Source: Pollenia angustigena (Eukaryota; Arthropoda; Insecta; Diptera; Polleniidae). From it: 64,000 nucleotides of DNA. The DNA is taken from NCBI GenBank assembly GCA_930367215.1, contig OV884060.1, positions 180,369,253-180,433,252 of the forward strand. Direction: 5' to 3'. The notes under the pieces were generated by a model, which was not told where the DNA came from, searched no databases, and saw only the letters and a list, made by a program, of their open reading frames with translations. Made by a program: the position numbers and the translations under genes. Below are positions 32,877 to 43,154 of this stretch, piece after piece (position 1 is the first letter of the stretch; every line of letters starts with the position of its first letter).

Positions 32877-34060
32877 GTAAGGCTGTGTTGGGTACCTGTA
32901 AACTGCATGATTGATGGAAATAAGGTGGCAGACGAACTCGCGAGAGGGGGTTCGAATCTGGACTTAGCGGTAAGGGACAGGGGGTAAAGCCCCCTCTATG
33001 TTACTACTATGGGGTGATACGGGAGAAATTCCGTGATGACGTTAACCAATCCTGGAGGAACAGAACGGATTGCAGGGTGTCCAGGGCACTATGGCCCGGA
33101 TTGGACGCGGGGGCAACCAGGGTTCTACTGGGATTGGATAGGGGTGGTCTTAGAACACTTATACACCCCTATCGCGAATGTGATGGGAATATGTAATATC
33201 GGTATCGCAAATATTTTGGGAGTAAAAATTTATATTGTGAATAGCTTGTCAGTGCTTGTATTGTGAAAGAAAAATATACAAATAAAATACTAATAAAAAT
33301 ATAATAAAATTAATAATGAATAGTGTTTATCTTCATTTTCTTTTTGTACACTCCTACAATAAAAGGAAAAAGTAATTTAATTTAGTCCTACTTTAGAATA
33401 CAAATTAAAATTTACTTGTTCCCTTCTCGTTCACATTACCACTTGTTGGGAATTTATTTAGTAAAAATACTCGCGGGAGTAAACATTGGCGATGACAAAT
33501 TTTTTAAGTTGGGGAATTCATTCCCAAAAAATTTGTTATGGGAATCATTCACAATATGAAATAAAAAAATATGGGAATATTTTCATGGGAGTAGTTGTTT
33601 ACGATAGGGGTGATAGTGTTCTTGACGGGTCATTGTCTTGTTAGGGCTTTTACGGGCAGACGGGACAACACCATACCGGACTTCTGCAGATCATGCGATG
33701 ATTCAGAGGAGCTGAAGACGATCGAGCATGTACTGTGTCCCAGGATGCAGGGTTTCAGACAGAAGTGGCTAGGAGATAGGTTTCACGACGAACTGGAGTG
33801 CATCGCTGGATGTAATCAAGCTGATCTACTGGGGTTTGTCAGGGAAATAGTGCGGCTGTTTCTGTTGAGGGGACTGTAGAAAGGGCAATAGTTCTATGCG
33901 ATACCTACTAGCTTTCTTGTTTCTATCCATCTCGTACTTCTTTTCTCTACTTTCTCTACTTTTTCTTTTCATTAAAGGGATTCACAATGGACCTTATTGG
34001 TATCCGAGTGGAAGTGTGCCCATGGGCGCATAACCCTTCTTAACCTAACCTAACCTAACA
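32877..34060 (+). mobile_element. 5'-truncated LINE with RNase H and C-terminal domain, split by a MITE
   Basis: The 5' part reads WVPVN…DGNKVADELARGGSNLDLA, the end of a LINE RNase H domain. A frameshift near 32985 follows, then REKFRDDVNQSW…RALWPGLD…GLRTL. After the MITE (33164-33612) the same frame resumes as VFLTGHCLVRAF…CRSCDD…IEHVLC and ends at a stop near 33880. The arrangement is that of I/R1/Loa-type elements with RNase H. The 3' UTR ends in a TAACCTAACCTAACCTAAC tail (about 34040-34060). The reverse-transcriptase part is absent. Confidence 0.72.
33164..33612. mobile_element. MITE inserted in the LINE ORF
   Basis: CACCCCTATCGCGAATGTG and the reverse complement of …TTTACGATAGGGGTG form the ends. 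ATA duplicates flank it (33161-33163 and 33613-33615). Removing 452 nt (element plus one ATA) rejoins the LINE codons …CTT ATA | GTG TTC… in frame, which fixes the boundaries. It is 449 bp and non-coding. Confidence 0.78.
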
Positions 34061-34069
34061 GGATCTTTA

Positions 34070-34420
34070 CAGCGCTTAACTTTATCAAAAAAATCTAATG
34101 CAGAATCAATATTATTCCATTGCATAAACTAAGACTGTATAACATTTTAAGCATCGTAAAAAATACTTTAAAAATCGGTTCTCATTTTTTTTCCGTAGAA
34201 TTACAAAATTGGAGGGAAATTTACCCCGAAAATCTTCAACTAATTTTCTTGCATTTGTTAGATGTTTTTTTGATAGCTATTTTCTTGTTTTCCCGTCAGG
34301 TCCTTAATTCACATACTTTTTCATATCTGTAACCCAAACAACAAACATTTTCAAATAATTTAAATTTGTCGGCATACTTAGATTCAAATGCCAAATTAAT
34401 ACGCTGCACATCCTGAAGAA
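34070..34420 (-). pseudogene. Unidentified coding remnant, probably transposase-derived
   Basis: Minus-strand reading from about 34420 gives LQDVQRINLAFESKYADKF, KLFENVCCL and, after a stop and frameshift, ARKLVEDFRGKFPSNFVI, then WNNIDSALDFF further on. The amino-acid usage is clearly protein-like. The QR.N..FES layout resembles the central region of ZMYM-type hAT transposases, but the match is weak. It directly follows the tail of the LINE. Confidence 0.4.
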
Positions 34421-34732
34421 TAACGAATAAATATATCAAGTAGATTTATATTATTATTATGCATTTTTTAAGTTGGTTTGATATGAAAGGATTGTTGATA
34501 CTGGCAATTATTTAACAAATTTTGTGATCAAATTAGATTTAGTGCCACCGAATATAAAAAAACGCTAAAAATAAAAAAGAAAGTACAGAGCACTGACTTC
34601 GAAATTTTAAAAAGCACTAAATAAGGTGAGAAAGGCGTCGAGTTGACAACGCTGTTTGGACTGTTGCTAAAATTTCTCCTATGCTCATGGCCTGATACTT
34701 TTCTCTGTGGTGCTCTTTCACTAACTACCAAA

Positions 34733-34945
34733 ATGTCTTCCTATTACCATGGTCACCCTAGAAAATTGTTTTTGTTTTTAATATATTTTTTATTAGCAGG
34801 ACCCTTGTCCGCCCTTTTGTTCTGTTGCAAAAAAAATAAAAGAACAAAATCGATAAAAAAAAGTGCATCTGCAAAAAAACGAAGGAAGTGTTTTAATTTA
34901 ATGTTTGCATATACTAAATATGTACTTATGAATGATATAGTATGA
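34733..34945 (+). CDS. Possible small membrane protein (70 aa)
   Basis: ATG at 34733 is in good fly context (CTACCAAAATGTC). The 70-codon ORF encodes a short polar N-terminus (MSSYYHGHPRK), one strongly hydrophobic segment (residues about 12-32, LFLFLIYFLLAGPLSALLF then CC) and a lysine/arginine-rich tail. This is the layout of a single-pass membrane micropeptide. The frame is open for 30 more codons upstream, but the downstream ATG has the better context. I recognise no family, no polyadenylation signal is clear, and it could be chance in AT-rich DNA. Confidence 0.35.
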   Translation: MSSYYHGHPRKLFLFLIYFLLAGPLSALLFCCKKNKRTKSIKKSASAKKRRKCFNLMFAYTKYVLMNDIV

Positions 34946-35070
34946 GTAGTAACAGCATAGTTGCCATATACATATATAAAAAAAAAGTAAAAACTGTTTT
35001 TCCTGATACATACGAATATTTTAAGTTTTTTTTTTGTTAATATTTAATTTAAAAAACTCAATTAGGTAAA

Positions 35071-35650
35071 TTATTGATATAATTATACCCACAACACAAT
35101 TGTGGAGAGGGTATTATGCATTTGTGCTGATGTGTGTAACACCTTAAAATATTGGTCCTTAAAGTAAGTTATTGATATAATTATACCCACAACACAATTG
35201 TGGAGAGGGTATTATGCATTTGTGATGATGTATGTAACACCTTAAAATATTGGTCCTTAAAGTATACCGATAGACTCAGAATCTGAGTTGATCTAACGAT
35301 GTCCGTCCGGCTGGCAGGCTGGCTGTCCATGTAACCTTGTGCGCAAAGTACAGGTCGCAATTTTAGAGATAATTTAATAAAATGTTGCACATAGGTTCAT
35401 ATTGACACAAGGACCAAGCCTATTGAAAATGGGCCTCATAGGACCACGAAAGGAGGTAGGGGGCAATTTCTGACTCAGAAACTATCAAACTTAATGAAAT
35501 TTAAAACATAGATAGATCCATATTTATATGGACACATAAGTTATGCATTTTTTAAAAGAAGGACAACCAGGGGAGATAGGGGCAATTTTTGCCCCCAAGA
35601 AACTATCAAACCGATTGTAATGAAATTTAAAAAAAAACAGATAGATCCCT
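35071..35650 (+). mobile_element. DINE-1/Helentron-like repeat, copy B, with duplicated 5' end
   Basis: It has the same TATACCCACAAC…GAGGGTATTATGCAT start, GATGTCCGTCCGGCTGGC segment and GACCACGAAAGG units as copy A. The first 98 bp are tandemly duplicated (35071-35168 and 35169-35266). The 3' hairpin end is missing, so it is truncated at about 35650. Confidence 0.7.
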
Positions 35651-36269
35651 ATTCAACCAAAAATAAATAATATTTGAACCATGATAAATAACATGGTAAC
35701 ATGATAATAAACATGGCATATCTACGCTTGATGTTTGATTTTTTGCTTATAATAGTTTTGATAGTCTTCGGTCAAAGCTTTGTTTATGTTTACAAAAGGA
35801 TCACGTTTTGTGTTGTGATAATTATATTTTATTGAAATTTTTTATATATTATATTCAACATTTTTAATTTTTCGAATTTATTCTATGAGCAAAATTTCAG
35901 TTATGTATTTTTATAAAGCATTTTTGTAATAGTTCTATTCCTTCAATTTTTCAGAAATTACTTTAAACACTACCAGACTATTATATTGTATTTTCTTTCA
36001 TATATGTATCATTTTAATTAAAACTAAAAAATATATTGACCATAATGGACTTAAATTGATCCTAAGTGTCATAATGTGGTTTTTTCCTTAAAATAATTTT
36101 TGAACGTATACGGAGGCAAATGTCCATTTTTATTGTAATGTTGTATTTGTAGCCCTAGTGCATTCACCTGTATTATTTCACGATAATTTCAACATACGAT
36201 GAAAAAATCAACATTTTATAAATTTCTTGACATTTTCTTTGAAAAATAATTTTTTATTTCAATATAATG
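35651..36269. other. No recognised gene
   Basis: AT-rich sequence. A TTTCACGATAATTTCAACATACG word at about 36176 resembles the arms of the following MITE, so part of this stretch may belong to a longer copy of it. Confidence 0.35.
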
Positions 36270-36512
36270 ACACCTTTGCTCGAAATTATCGTATGTTACA
36301 AAAACCAAATTTTACAGGACAGCCATTTTTCTACTTTTCTCTGATTTCGCTTGCAATATTAAAATGAGAATATACATTAAATTTTTGGAGCAACGAAGTG
36401 GAATTCGCCTACAATATTTTGTCAGGTGACGTCCTTTGAATGTAGAACAAGATTGCATCAAAAAATCATTTTCAAAACATTGGCATATACGATAATTTCG
36501 CGCAAAGGGGTC
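36270..36512. mobile_element. MITE with ACGATAATTTCG arms
   Basis: ACACCTTTGCTCGAAATTAT at 36270 is mirrored by ATAATTTCGCGCAAAGGGGT ending near 36512, with three mismatches. The interior is about 190 bp and non-coding. Confidence 0.55.
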
Positions 36513-36575
36513 GATATGATTAAAACATAATGAAAAGAAAACATATAACTTTCAATAATATGAACATAAAATAAT

Positions 36576-37322
36576 AAGGGAAATCACGATGGGTAGTGCA
36601 AAGTGTGCAAACGATGCAAATGAGTGCAAAAATACACACATTTGCACAGTACAACAACAAAATGTATGTATGTAATTGCAATTTGCTCTATTTTACTTCG
36701 TTTGCTTTAAAAAAAACAATGAGCAAGATTAGTAGTGCCATATTTGCTCCGTTGCAAACAAATGTAAACAATAACATTTGACATATCAATCGCCATACTT
36801 TTTTTTTAATTGAAAATTTTCCTCATATCATTATACCATGTAATTATAACACGGTTTATGAACAATCTTTTTTCGTACGTGCGGCACGGTTATAGAATTT
36901 TTTGCCTAGAAATCTACGCTCTTTCGCCATGTCTTTTGCAGTCTTTAAGCGTAACCTTTGTGTGTTTCTAAATTCACATAGCTTTATTTTGTAATCACTG
37001 ATCATTTTTGGGGGGTTTCACTCTTGTTTTTATCCTGCTCAAATTTACTCGCTATAATGTATGGGAGTCGGTTGGGTTGTCATGATGTTGGAATGTACAT
37101 ATATGTTTATTTCAAATAATAAAATCTCATAGTTGTACTTATTTTTTTTATATATGTATACATATATTGAATTATTTCTTACCTCATAGTAATGAAATTA
37201 CTTGTAATATATTTACCATGAATAAATAAAATAAATAAAAAAAAGAGTGGTATGCTCAGGATCAATCATAAAATGCACTGCAAATTTACACATTGCAAAT
37301 TTGCACCATCGTGATTACCCTT
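36576..37322. mobile_element. TIR element with an internal protein-like ORF
   Basis: AAGGGAAATCACGATGG at 36576 is mirrored by CCATCGTGATTACCCTT ending at 37322, and AAT lies directly outside both ends. Subterminal GTGCAAA/TTTGCAC words occur at both sides. The minus strand of the middle encodes a 49-codon basic ORF (36856-37005). Confidence 0.65.
36856..37005 (-). CDS. 49-codon basic ORF within a TIR element, possibly a captured or relic coding segment
   Basis: ATG (37003-37005 complement) to TAA (36856-36858). The product begins MISDYKIKL and continues RNTQRLRLKTAKDMAKERRF, then a K/R-rich end with GKKFYNRAART. Codon use is far more protein-like than the surrounding AT-rich DNA. I recognise no family. 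It could be a remnant of the parent transposon's second protein or a captured exon fragment. An in-frame stop directly precedes the start, so the original protein would have been longer or differently joined. Confidence 0.25.
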   Translation of the reverse strand: MISDYKIKLCEFRNTQRLRLKTAKDMAKERRFLGKKFYNRAARTKKDCS

Positions 37323-37612
37323 AATAAATCATGATTTCTTCTACATTGATTCAATATATAAATTTTTAGAACAAACAAGTATGTTCGAATTTTCGAACAT
37401 AAACGAAAACACATTCATATCCTTCATTTACTTCAACAATGACATAACTCAAAAAAATCCATTTCGAGATAAACGCGCTTAAACTTTTTGATTTGCTCTA
37501 ACCACTAAGAAAAAATAACGGCACATCCTCAAACGCAGAAAGTATTAAATATATAAAGATGAATTTTATTCACAATATAAAAAAGAACATGGCGTACAAT
37601 TATGCATAACTA

Positions 37613-38878
37613 AAGGTACGTTCAGACTAATGAAATATTTGAAAAAAATATTTGTTCTGATATTTGCTTCAAACTGTGTGAAACAAAAAAATATTTTGTG
37701 TGATGTTCACACTAAGATCAAATATTTGACTCTTATTGTTTTTTAAAACAGTTGACAAATAGTGTCAAATAAAATAAATGAAATCATGTTTGCCAATCGT
37801 TCAGACTTAGACAAATATTTGCATCAAATAATTATTTAATGAAAGTGTTCAAAAATTAAAATATATTCCACAAATAGTAAAAATTGCAAAATTACCGGAA
37901 ATTTGCATAAATTTGCTAATAGTGGTATGATAGCAAAACCTAAAAGTTATTAAAAATCGTTAAAGCTGTAAAGATTCACAGGGAAAAATTGCTTCTACGC
38001 GAGCATGGCTAAAATGTTTTTTTTTTTTGCGAAATAAGCGAAAATTTGCGAAAATTTTTAAAATTTCGAACAAGCCATAAAAATGATTAAAAGTCCCTAA
38101 AAGTATAAGGAATGGCAAAAATTCGGTAAAAATTGCCAAATTAGCGGAAATTTGCAAAAATTTGCTAATAGCGGCATGATAGCAAAGTTTAATAGTTATT
38201 AAAAATCGTTAAATCGGCAAAGAATCACAGAAAGAAATCGCTTCTAGCACGAACATGGCTAAAATTCGCGAAAAATTGCAAACCTGGAAACAAACCCTAA
38301 AATTTATTTGAAATCGCTTAATCGGTTAAAAAACACAAAATGTCGGGGAAAGCAAAAAAAAAAAAAAAAAATTTCCAAAAATAGCGAAAATTCGCAAACA
38401 ATTTTAACATTTTAAACAAAACCATAAAATTTATTAAAAGTGCCTAAAACTATAAGGAATGGCAAAAATTCTATAAAAACTGCTAAATTAGCGGAAACTC
38501 AAAAAAATTTGCCAATAGCGGCATGATAGCAAAGTCTAATGTAATTATAAAAAAATCTTTGAAACTGTAAAGAATCCGAAAACTTACAAGAAAAATTGCT
38601 TCTATAGGTAACATGGCTAAAATTATTTGTCGTTGTTTGCTCTTACAATTTTTTTGTAATATCAAATAAATGTTTGCTCAAAAACTACTAAAATATTTGA
38701 TTTGTTGTGTTCACACTATGTTCACATTGGACAAATATTTGTTTGCCGGCAATTACTTTTATTTGCTCAAAATCAGCTGTTATTTTATTTGACACTCAAA
38801 AATATTTTGTATTCAGACTACGTAAGTAAAATATTTGATGTTTACTATCAAATATTTCATCAGTCTGAACGTACCTTT
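37613..38878. mobile_element. TIR element with internal repeats shared with the 9.5-11.8 kb region
   Basis: AAGGTACGTTCAGACTAATG at 37613 is mirrored by CATCAGTCTGAACGTACCTT ending at 38878. The ~30-bp terminal match includes AAATATTTG words that repeat subterminally. The interior has three or more copies, reversed, of the TAGCAAATTTTTGC…GCCATGTTCGCG…AGAAGCGATTT unit found at 9.5-11.8 kb. ACT flanks the extended AAAGG ends on both sides. Confidence 0.7.
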
Positions 38879-39092
38879 ACTCAAAAATTAATTTTTTTGA
38901 GATATGCCACTATTGCAGTAAAAGAGTGATATGTACTTTTTTTATTGATACTAATTATAGGGCTGAATAGTTTAGCTTTAAAGGTTTTTTTTTTGTTATA
39001 TTTAAATGTATACTAAATATAAAGTCAAGGTCAATATAGTTCAATTTAGGGTCATTAAATAAATGTAAATAGTAAATATGCATCTAACTCAT

Positions 39093-39560
39093 TATACCTC
39101 ACCACAAAAGTGAAAAGGATATCATGCATTTGTGCTGATGTTTGTAGCACATTAAATTATTGGTCCTAGCTAGACCCACATTTTAGTATACCGATCGTTT
39201 AAGAATTACTTTTTTTGATCGATCTAAAAATGTCTGCCCGTTCGGTTGGCTGGCGGTCCATGAAAAATTTGTGCGCAAAGTACAGCTCGCAAATTTGGAA
39301 AAAAAATTTGATTAAAATAACTACTAAGGTTATAATTGTCACAAGGACTTATTATAAATAGTGAAAATTGGTCCATAATTTCACTTAGCTCCCATACAAC
39401 TTCTTTCCGGAATGGAGTCTTTGCGCACATAAACCATCTTATTGTGTTTTTATTTAGATTCATTTTGTTCCGAACTTAATTTATGCCAAACTAAATCTCC
39501 TCACAAAATTTTATTCGAATCGGTACATACAAATACTTCTCTCGAAACACGCTTTTAATG
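39093..39560 (+). mobile_element. DINE-1/Helentron-like repeat, copy C (diverged)
   Basis: TATACCTCACCACAAAAGTG…GGATATCATGCATTTGTGCTGATG and GTGCGCAAAGTACAGCTCGC align with copy A. Indels are numerous and the 3' hairpin is lost. The 79-codon minus-strand ORF here is a by-product. Confidence 0.6.
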
Positions 39561-39567
39561 CCATAAT

Positions 39568-39897
39568 TCCTAACAGTCCGTCTAGATTAGCCATCGCTAT
39601 GTTCAATCTACCAACAATTTCCTGTGCACACATGCATTTTGATAGTGAAAACTATTGCTGTCGATGTTTTGTTCTTGTTTATACATGTGTTCGCTTAACG
39701 ATGGCTAACATTACTGCAGTATTTCTTTATAAATAAACGCCAAATTGATTGTTATTGTTACTTTTTGTATGGGTTGTCGTGTCATACGTTTCCCCACATT
39801 ATTTAAGAACATATGTATACAATTGTGCGTTGCTAATTCTGCGAACGTTTTGTTCATAAGCACACATAAAAATGGATAGTCTGAACGGTGTGTTATT
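39568..39897. mobile_element. Possible MITE, imperfect ends
   Basis: TAACAGTCCGTCTAGATTAG at 39568 resembles the reverse complement of the segment ending at 39897 (TAACACACCGTTCAGACTAT). ATCGCTATGTTC/AACGATGGCTAAC words lie inside. The match is modest. Confidence 0.35.
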
Positions 39898-39938
39898 AAT
39901 GTGGGTATTGAGATAAATCTTGGCGAAAATAACTTTTA

Positions 39939-40253
39939 AGCGGCCCATGCACTTGCAATATTATTGTTTATGATATCCGCCATTTTATTTCCATTTTGTC
40001 CTATATTATGCAATAAGGTGCATAATAGTTTCATTCATTCAATAAAAAGATGAACATAACCTAAAGGGATAACATAAGCAGCATTGTACAATTTTGCCAA
40101 CACATTTCACTTTTTTTCGTTGTGCAATAAAAATAGAAAGTCTTTTGATTGTTGCCAATATATTGCGTCACTTTCGAATATCACATACACATTGGCGATA
40201 TAATTGTACAATGCGTGAAATTTAACAATTTTATTGCAAGTGTATGAGCCGCT
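39939..40253. mobile_element. PIF/Harbinger-like MITE, copy 2
   Basis: AGCGGCCCATGCACTTGCAA … TTGCAAGTGTATGAGCCGCT, flanked by TTA on both sides (39936-39938, 40254-40256). It shares the internal AAAAAGATGAACATAACCTA and GGATAACATAAGCAGCATTG segments with copy 1 at 19273-20025 but lacks the inserted block. Confidence 0.8.
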
Positions 40254-40349
40254 TTACGATAGCTACTACTTATGTCATGACAAAATGTTGTGCTATTAAA
40301 TCCACAAATCCCTTCCTAAAATCACTAAAAAGCAAATCTCATACATATA

Positions 40350-40949
40350 CATTAGCGTGGCCGTTAGCTGTATAGAGAACTTTTTTTTTTATTTCTTATA
40401 TTCTCCCCCCTCAAATCGGTTGAGTTTTATGTAAAAAAAAATACAAAAAAATTAAACTTTTTGACCGATCTTGTTGAAAATTTGTGTCTAAACTACTAAA
40501 CTACTATAGGAATAACCTTTGTGCAAATTTCATCCTAATCGGAAGACATCGATTTCAAAATTGGGTCACTTGACATTAAATCCGGCTTTTATATATTTAA
40601 AACGTATATAAAAAGATTGGTATTTTGTTTTTATTTTCTTAATTATTTTCTAAAATATTAATTTTAGCAAAAAACTTTCTTCAAGGCTAATGTTGTCGAC
40701 TAAAAGAGCTAAAATATTGCCATATATCATATTTTTGTAAAATGTTGTTTTTAAGAGATAGTAATATGCAAACAAATTACATTTGAATAAATGGCTTGAT
40801 GGCAAACTTTGAAAGGCGGACGCCCCCCCCCCTAAAACACAACTTATCGCTACGAAATTTTTTTGTATTTTTTTTTACATAAAACCGAACCGATTTGGGG
40901 GGCGAGAATATAAGAAATCAAAAAAAAGTAAATAACGGCCACCCTAATA
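40350..40949. mobile_element. CATTAGGGTGGC-family TIR element 1
   Basis: CATTAGCGTGGCCGTTAGC at 40350 pairs with AATAACGGCCACCCTAATA ending near 40949, with TA at both edges. A second inner inverted pair (TTTCTTATATTCTCCCCCC and GGGGGGCGAGAATATAAGAA) surrounds AAATCGGTT words. It is non-coding and ends 10 bp before the next family member. Confidence 0.65.
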
Positions 40950-41479
40950 TACATATGTACATTAGGGTGGCAGCTAAATGTATGGAGCAATTTTTTTGTA
41001 TTAATATTGATGTCTCCCGGGCGGAATATTGTGCCACATGGTCTAAAACTGATGTGGAAAAAATTTCAGCCAAATCGGATAACTTTTACCCCTGCCCCTT
41101 TGAGGTCAAAGTTCAAATGATAAAACAATTTCCATACAAGCAAAAAATTTTTTTTTCGATTTTTTTTTTTTTTTTTTTTTTAATATTAGTAAGCTTTATA
41201 AGCTTATTAACAACAAAAAATTTCATTTCGATCGGACAAGATTTTCAGTTTCAAAAGTGACTGAAAAAAAAATTTGAGGCTTTTAGGGGCTTACTCTAAA
41301 AAATTTTTTTTGTAGTTTTGAAAAGCACACATTAAAGATTTTTTGTTGTTCTTAATACCAGGTTTTTTAAATTTTTTTTCGACATCGCATTTTTGTTCTA
41401 AATTGGGGTAAAAAACTGGAAAAATGCAGTTTTTGGCCCTATTTGAGAGCATGATTACTAGGGTGTCAGCTAAATATGT

Positions 41480-41748
41480 CCGAGTTTAGACGAGCGAACA
41501 TTTGGAAGGAAAACATCTGGAATTCTCTTTTGTTTTTTCATTTGCGGTCACACAGACGAACATGTTGCCGGAAACATTCTGTTGATATTGTTGTTTTTTT
41601 TTCTCAAAAAGAAAAGTAAATGTCAACAAAGAAAATGAGAACAAAGCGTGTCGCCGAGTACCGAACACAAAAACCATTCTCTCTTCCCCACCCGTAATTT
41701 GCTACCAAACAAAATGTTTCCCTTTCAAATGTTTCCCTGTCTAAATGG
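41480..41748. mobile_element. MITE nested in the CATTAGGGTGGC element
   Basis: TTTAGACGAGCGAACATTTG near 41480 is mirrored by CAAATGTTTCCCTGTCTAAA near 41725-41745. Inner GGAAGGAAAACATCTGG / CAAAATGTTTCCCTTTC words extend the match. Ends are approximate. Confidence 0.45.
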
Positions 41749-41752
41749 GCAC

Positions 41753-42063
41753 TTTCAACTTTGGATTTTCAACATTTCCCGGGCGGAATATTGTGCTACA
41801 TGGTCTAAAACTGATGTCGAAAAAATTTCAGCCAAATCGGATAACTTTTACCCCTGCCCCCTTGAGGTCAAAGTTCAAATGATAAAAAAGAACCGAAAAA
41901 AAATTTTGTGCTTGTATGGAAATTTTTTTTTTATCATTTGAACTTTGACCTCAAAGGGGCAGGGGTAAAAGTTATCCGATTTGGCTGAAATTTTTTCCAC
42001 ATCAGTTTTAGACCATGTGGCACAATATTCCGCCCGGGAGATGTTGAAAATCCAAAGTTGAAA
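41753..42063. repeat. Long near-perfect hairpin (two ~137-bp arms, ~37-bp loop)
   Basis: The left arm (41753-41889) and right arm (41927-42063) are inverted copies with only a few mismatches, for example CTACATGG versus the complement of CCATGTGG. A transcript across it would form a long double-stranded RNA stem. Confidence 0.75.
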
Positions 42064-42162
42064 TTTAGCTGCCACCCTAATGTACATAGATATCTACGAG
42101 GTTTAAAAAATTTAGTTCAAAAAATAAATTTTTAAAAAATATTTTTTTTTTCTTCGTAATTA

Positions 42163-42368
42163 TCATGGTATAATAAGAATGTACAAGGTTTAGTAATTAG
42201 AAATTTTGTTATCAATTTTAAACCCCATATAACGTCAAAGAAAATAAGGAAAGAAAAAATTAAAACAAGCGTCAAATATCAAATAAATTAATTTGACATT
42301 ACATGGGTAAATTATGAGAACTTTCCCTAATGAACCTACATATTATATAATGGTATATACCATGATAA
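42163..42368. mobile_element. ~200-bp MITE, copy 2 (first copy at 26739-26936)
   Basis: ATCATGGTATAATAAGAATG … TATATACCATGAT form the ends. The interior CATATAACGTCAAAG, AAACAAGCGTCAAATATCAA and TTGACATTACATGGGTAAAT matches copy 1 closely. TAATT/AATTA outside extends the palindrome. Confidence 0.7.
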
Positions 42369-43154
42369 TTATCACTCAATAAGGAAATATGGTAAAATAA
42401 AAAAAATTTATTTTCGAATTTTTTAAATTGTAGGGGTTTTTTTTTAAAGTTTCCTAAAACATAAGTCTGGCAACGAAAAGAGTGATTATTATTTGTCTAC
42501 TCTCCCCAAAAAAGAAAATTTTATTTCTTGATAGTTCCGGTTATAGTTTTCTTTCTGTTAATTAAATTATTTATTGCTTTTTCATACACTTAAAACTAAG
42601 TTCGATATTTTTTTTCTTCTCATTTTGATATATTTTTTGTTTTGTCTTTTTCAACTCTCATGAATCTTATTTTGTAAATATCCAATTCAACAATGCAACC
42701 ATTATTGTGGCTTTTTAAAACAAAAAATTGTTTACTTTTCATTACCGTATTCCTGAACATACGAGTGCTTGTTAACATTCATTTTAATTTTCGTGAATTT
42801 TATTTTTTTCTACAAATTTTGGCAAAAAATTTACCTTAAATGAAAATAAATCTGACCATGGGTAAAATAGTTGGATTGTTGTGCTAGTCATTTGTACTTA
42901 TTTTGTTTGATTCTTTTTATTATTTATAATGCTTTGTATATCCTACACACCTCAGTAATAGTGTGGTAAAGATTTTGTGATATTTATAAAATATTGCTTG
43001 TAGGCTGTTACTAGGACAAACACTATGAAGTTTTAAATTAAATTTTTTTTTAACGTTCATTAAAAGGTAATAGCATTTTAGTGAAAGTGAAAATTATTGT
43101 TTTGTGCCGCATACGCCACTTTTCTAAATTTATTTTTAAAAAGTAGTTTTTTTT
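42369..43154. other. No recognised feature
   Basis: AT-rich sequence with no paired ends, splice-consistent ORF or known motif. A LINE fragment follows. Confidence 0.4.

Larger units (their letters stand above)
40960..42082. mobile_element. CATTAGGGTGGC-family TIR element 2 with ~190-bp arms and a nested MITE
   Basis: CATTAGGGTGGCAGCTAAAT at 40960 is mirrored by ATTTAGCTGCCACCCTAATG ending at 42082, and TA flanks both ends. The arms continue through CCCGGGCGGAATATTGTG and TTTCAGCCAAATCGGATAAC. A third copy of the arm sequence occurs directly repeated at 41753-41889. Three ORFs share the peptide of this arm only because the arm is repeated. Confidence 0.72.

Noticed and set aside
34040..34060. 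Interstitial telomere repeat
   Set aside because: Higher flies lack simple telomere repeats and the run sits exactly at the 3' end of a LINE.
40895..42087. Three ORFs sharing the peptide SRAEYCATWSKTDVEKISAK
   Set aside because: The shared peptide comes from the repeated arm of one TIR element. The ORFs run through homopolymer tracts and loop sequence and have no common start or end.
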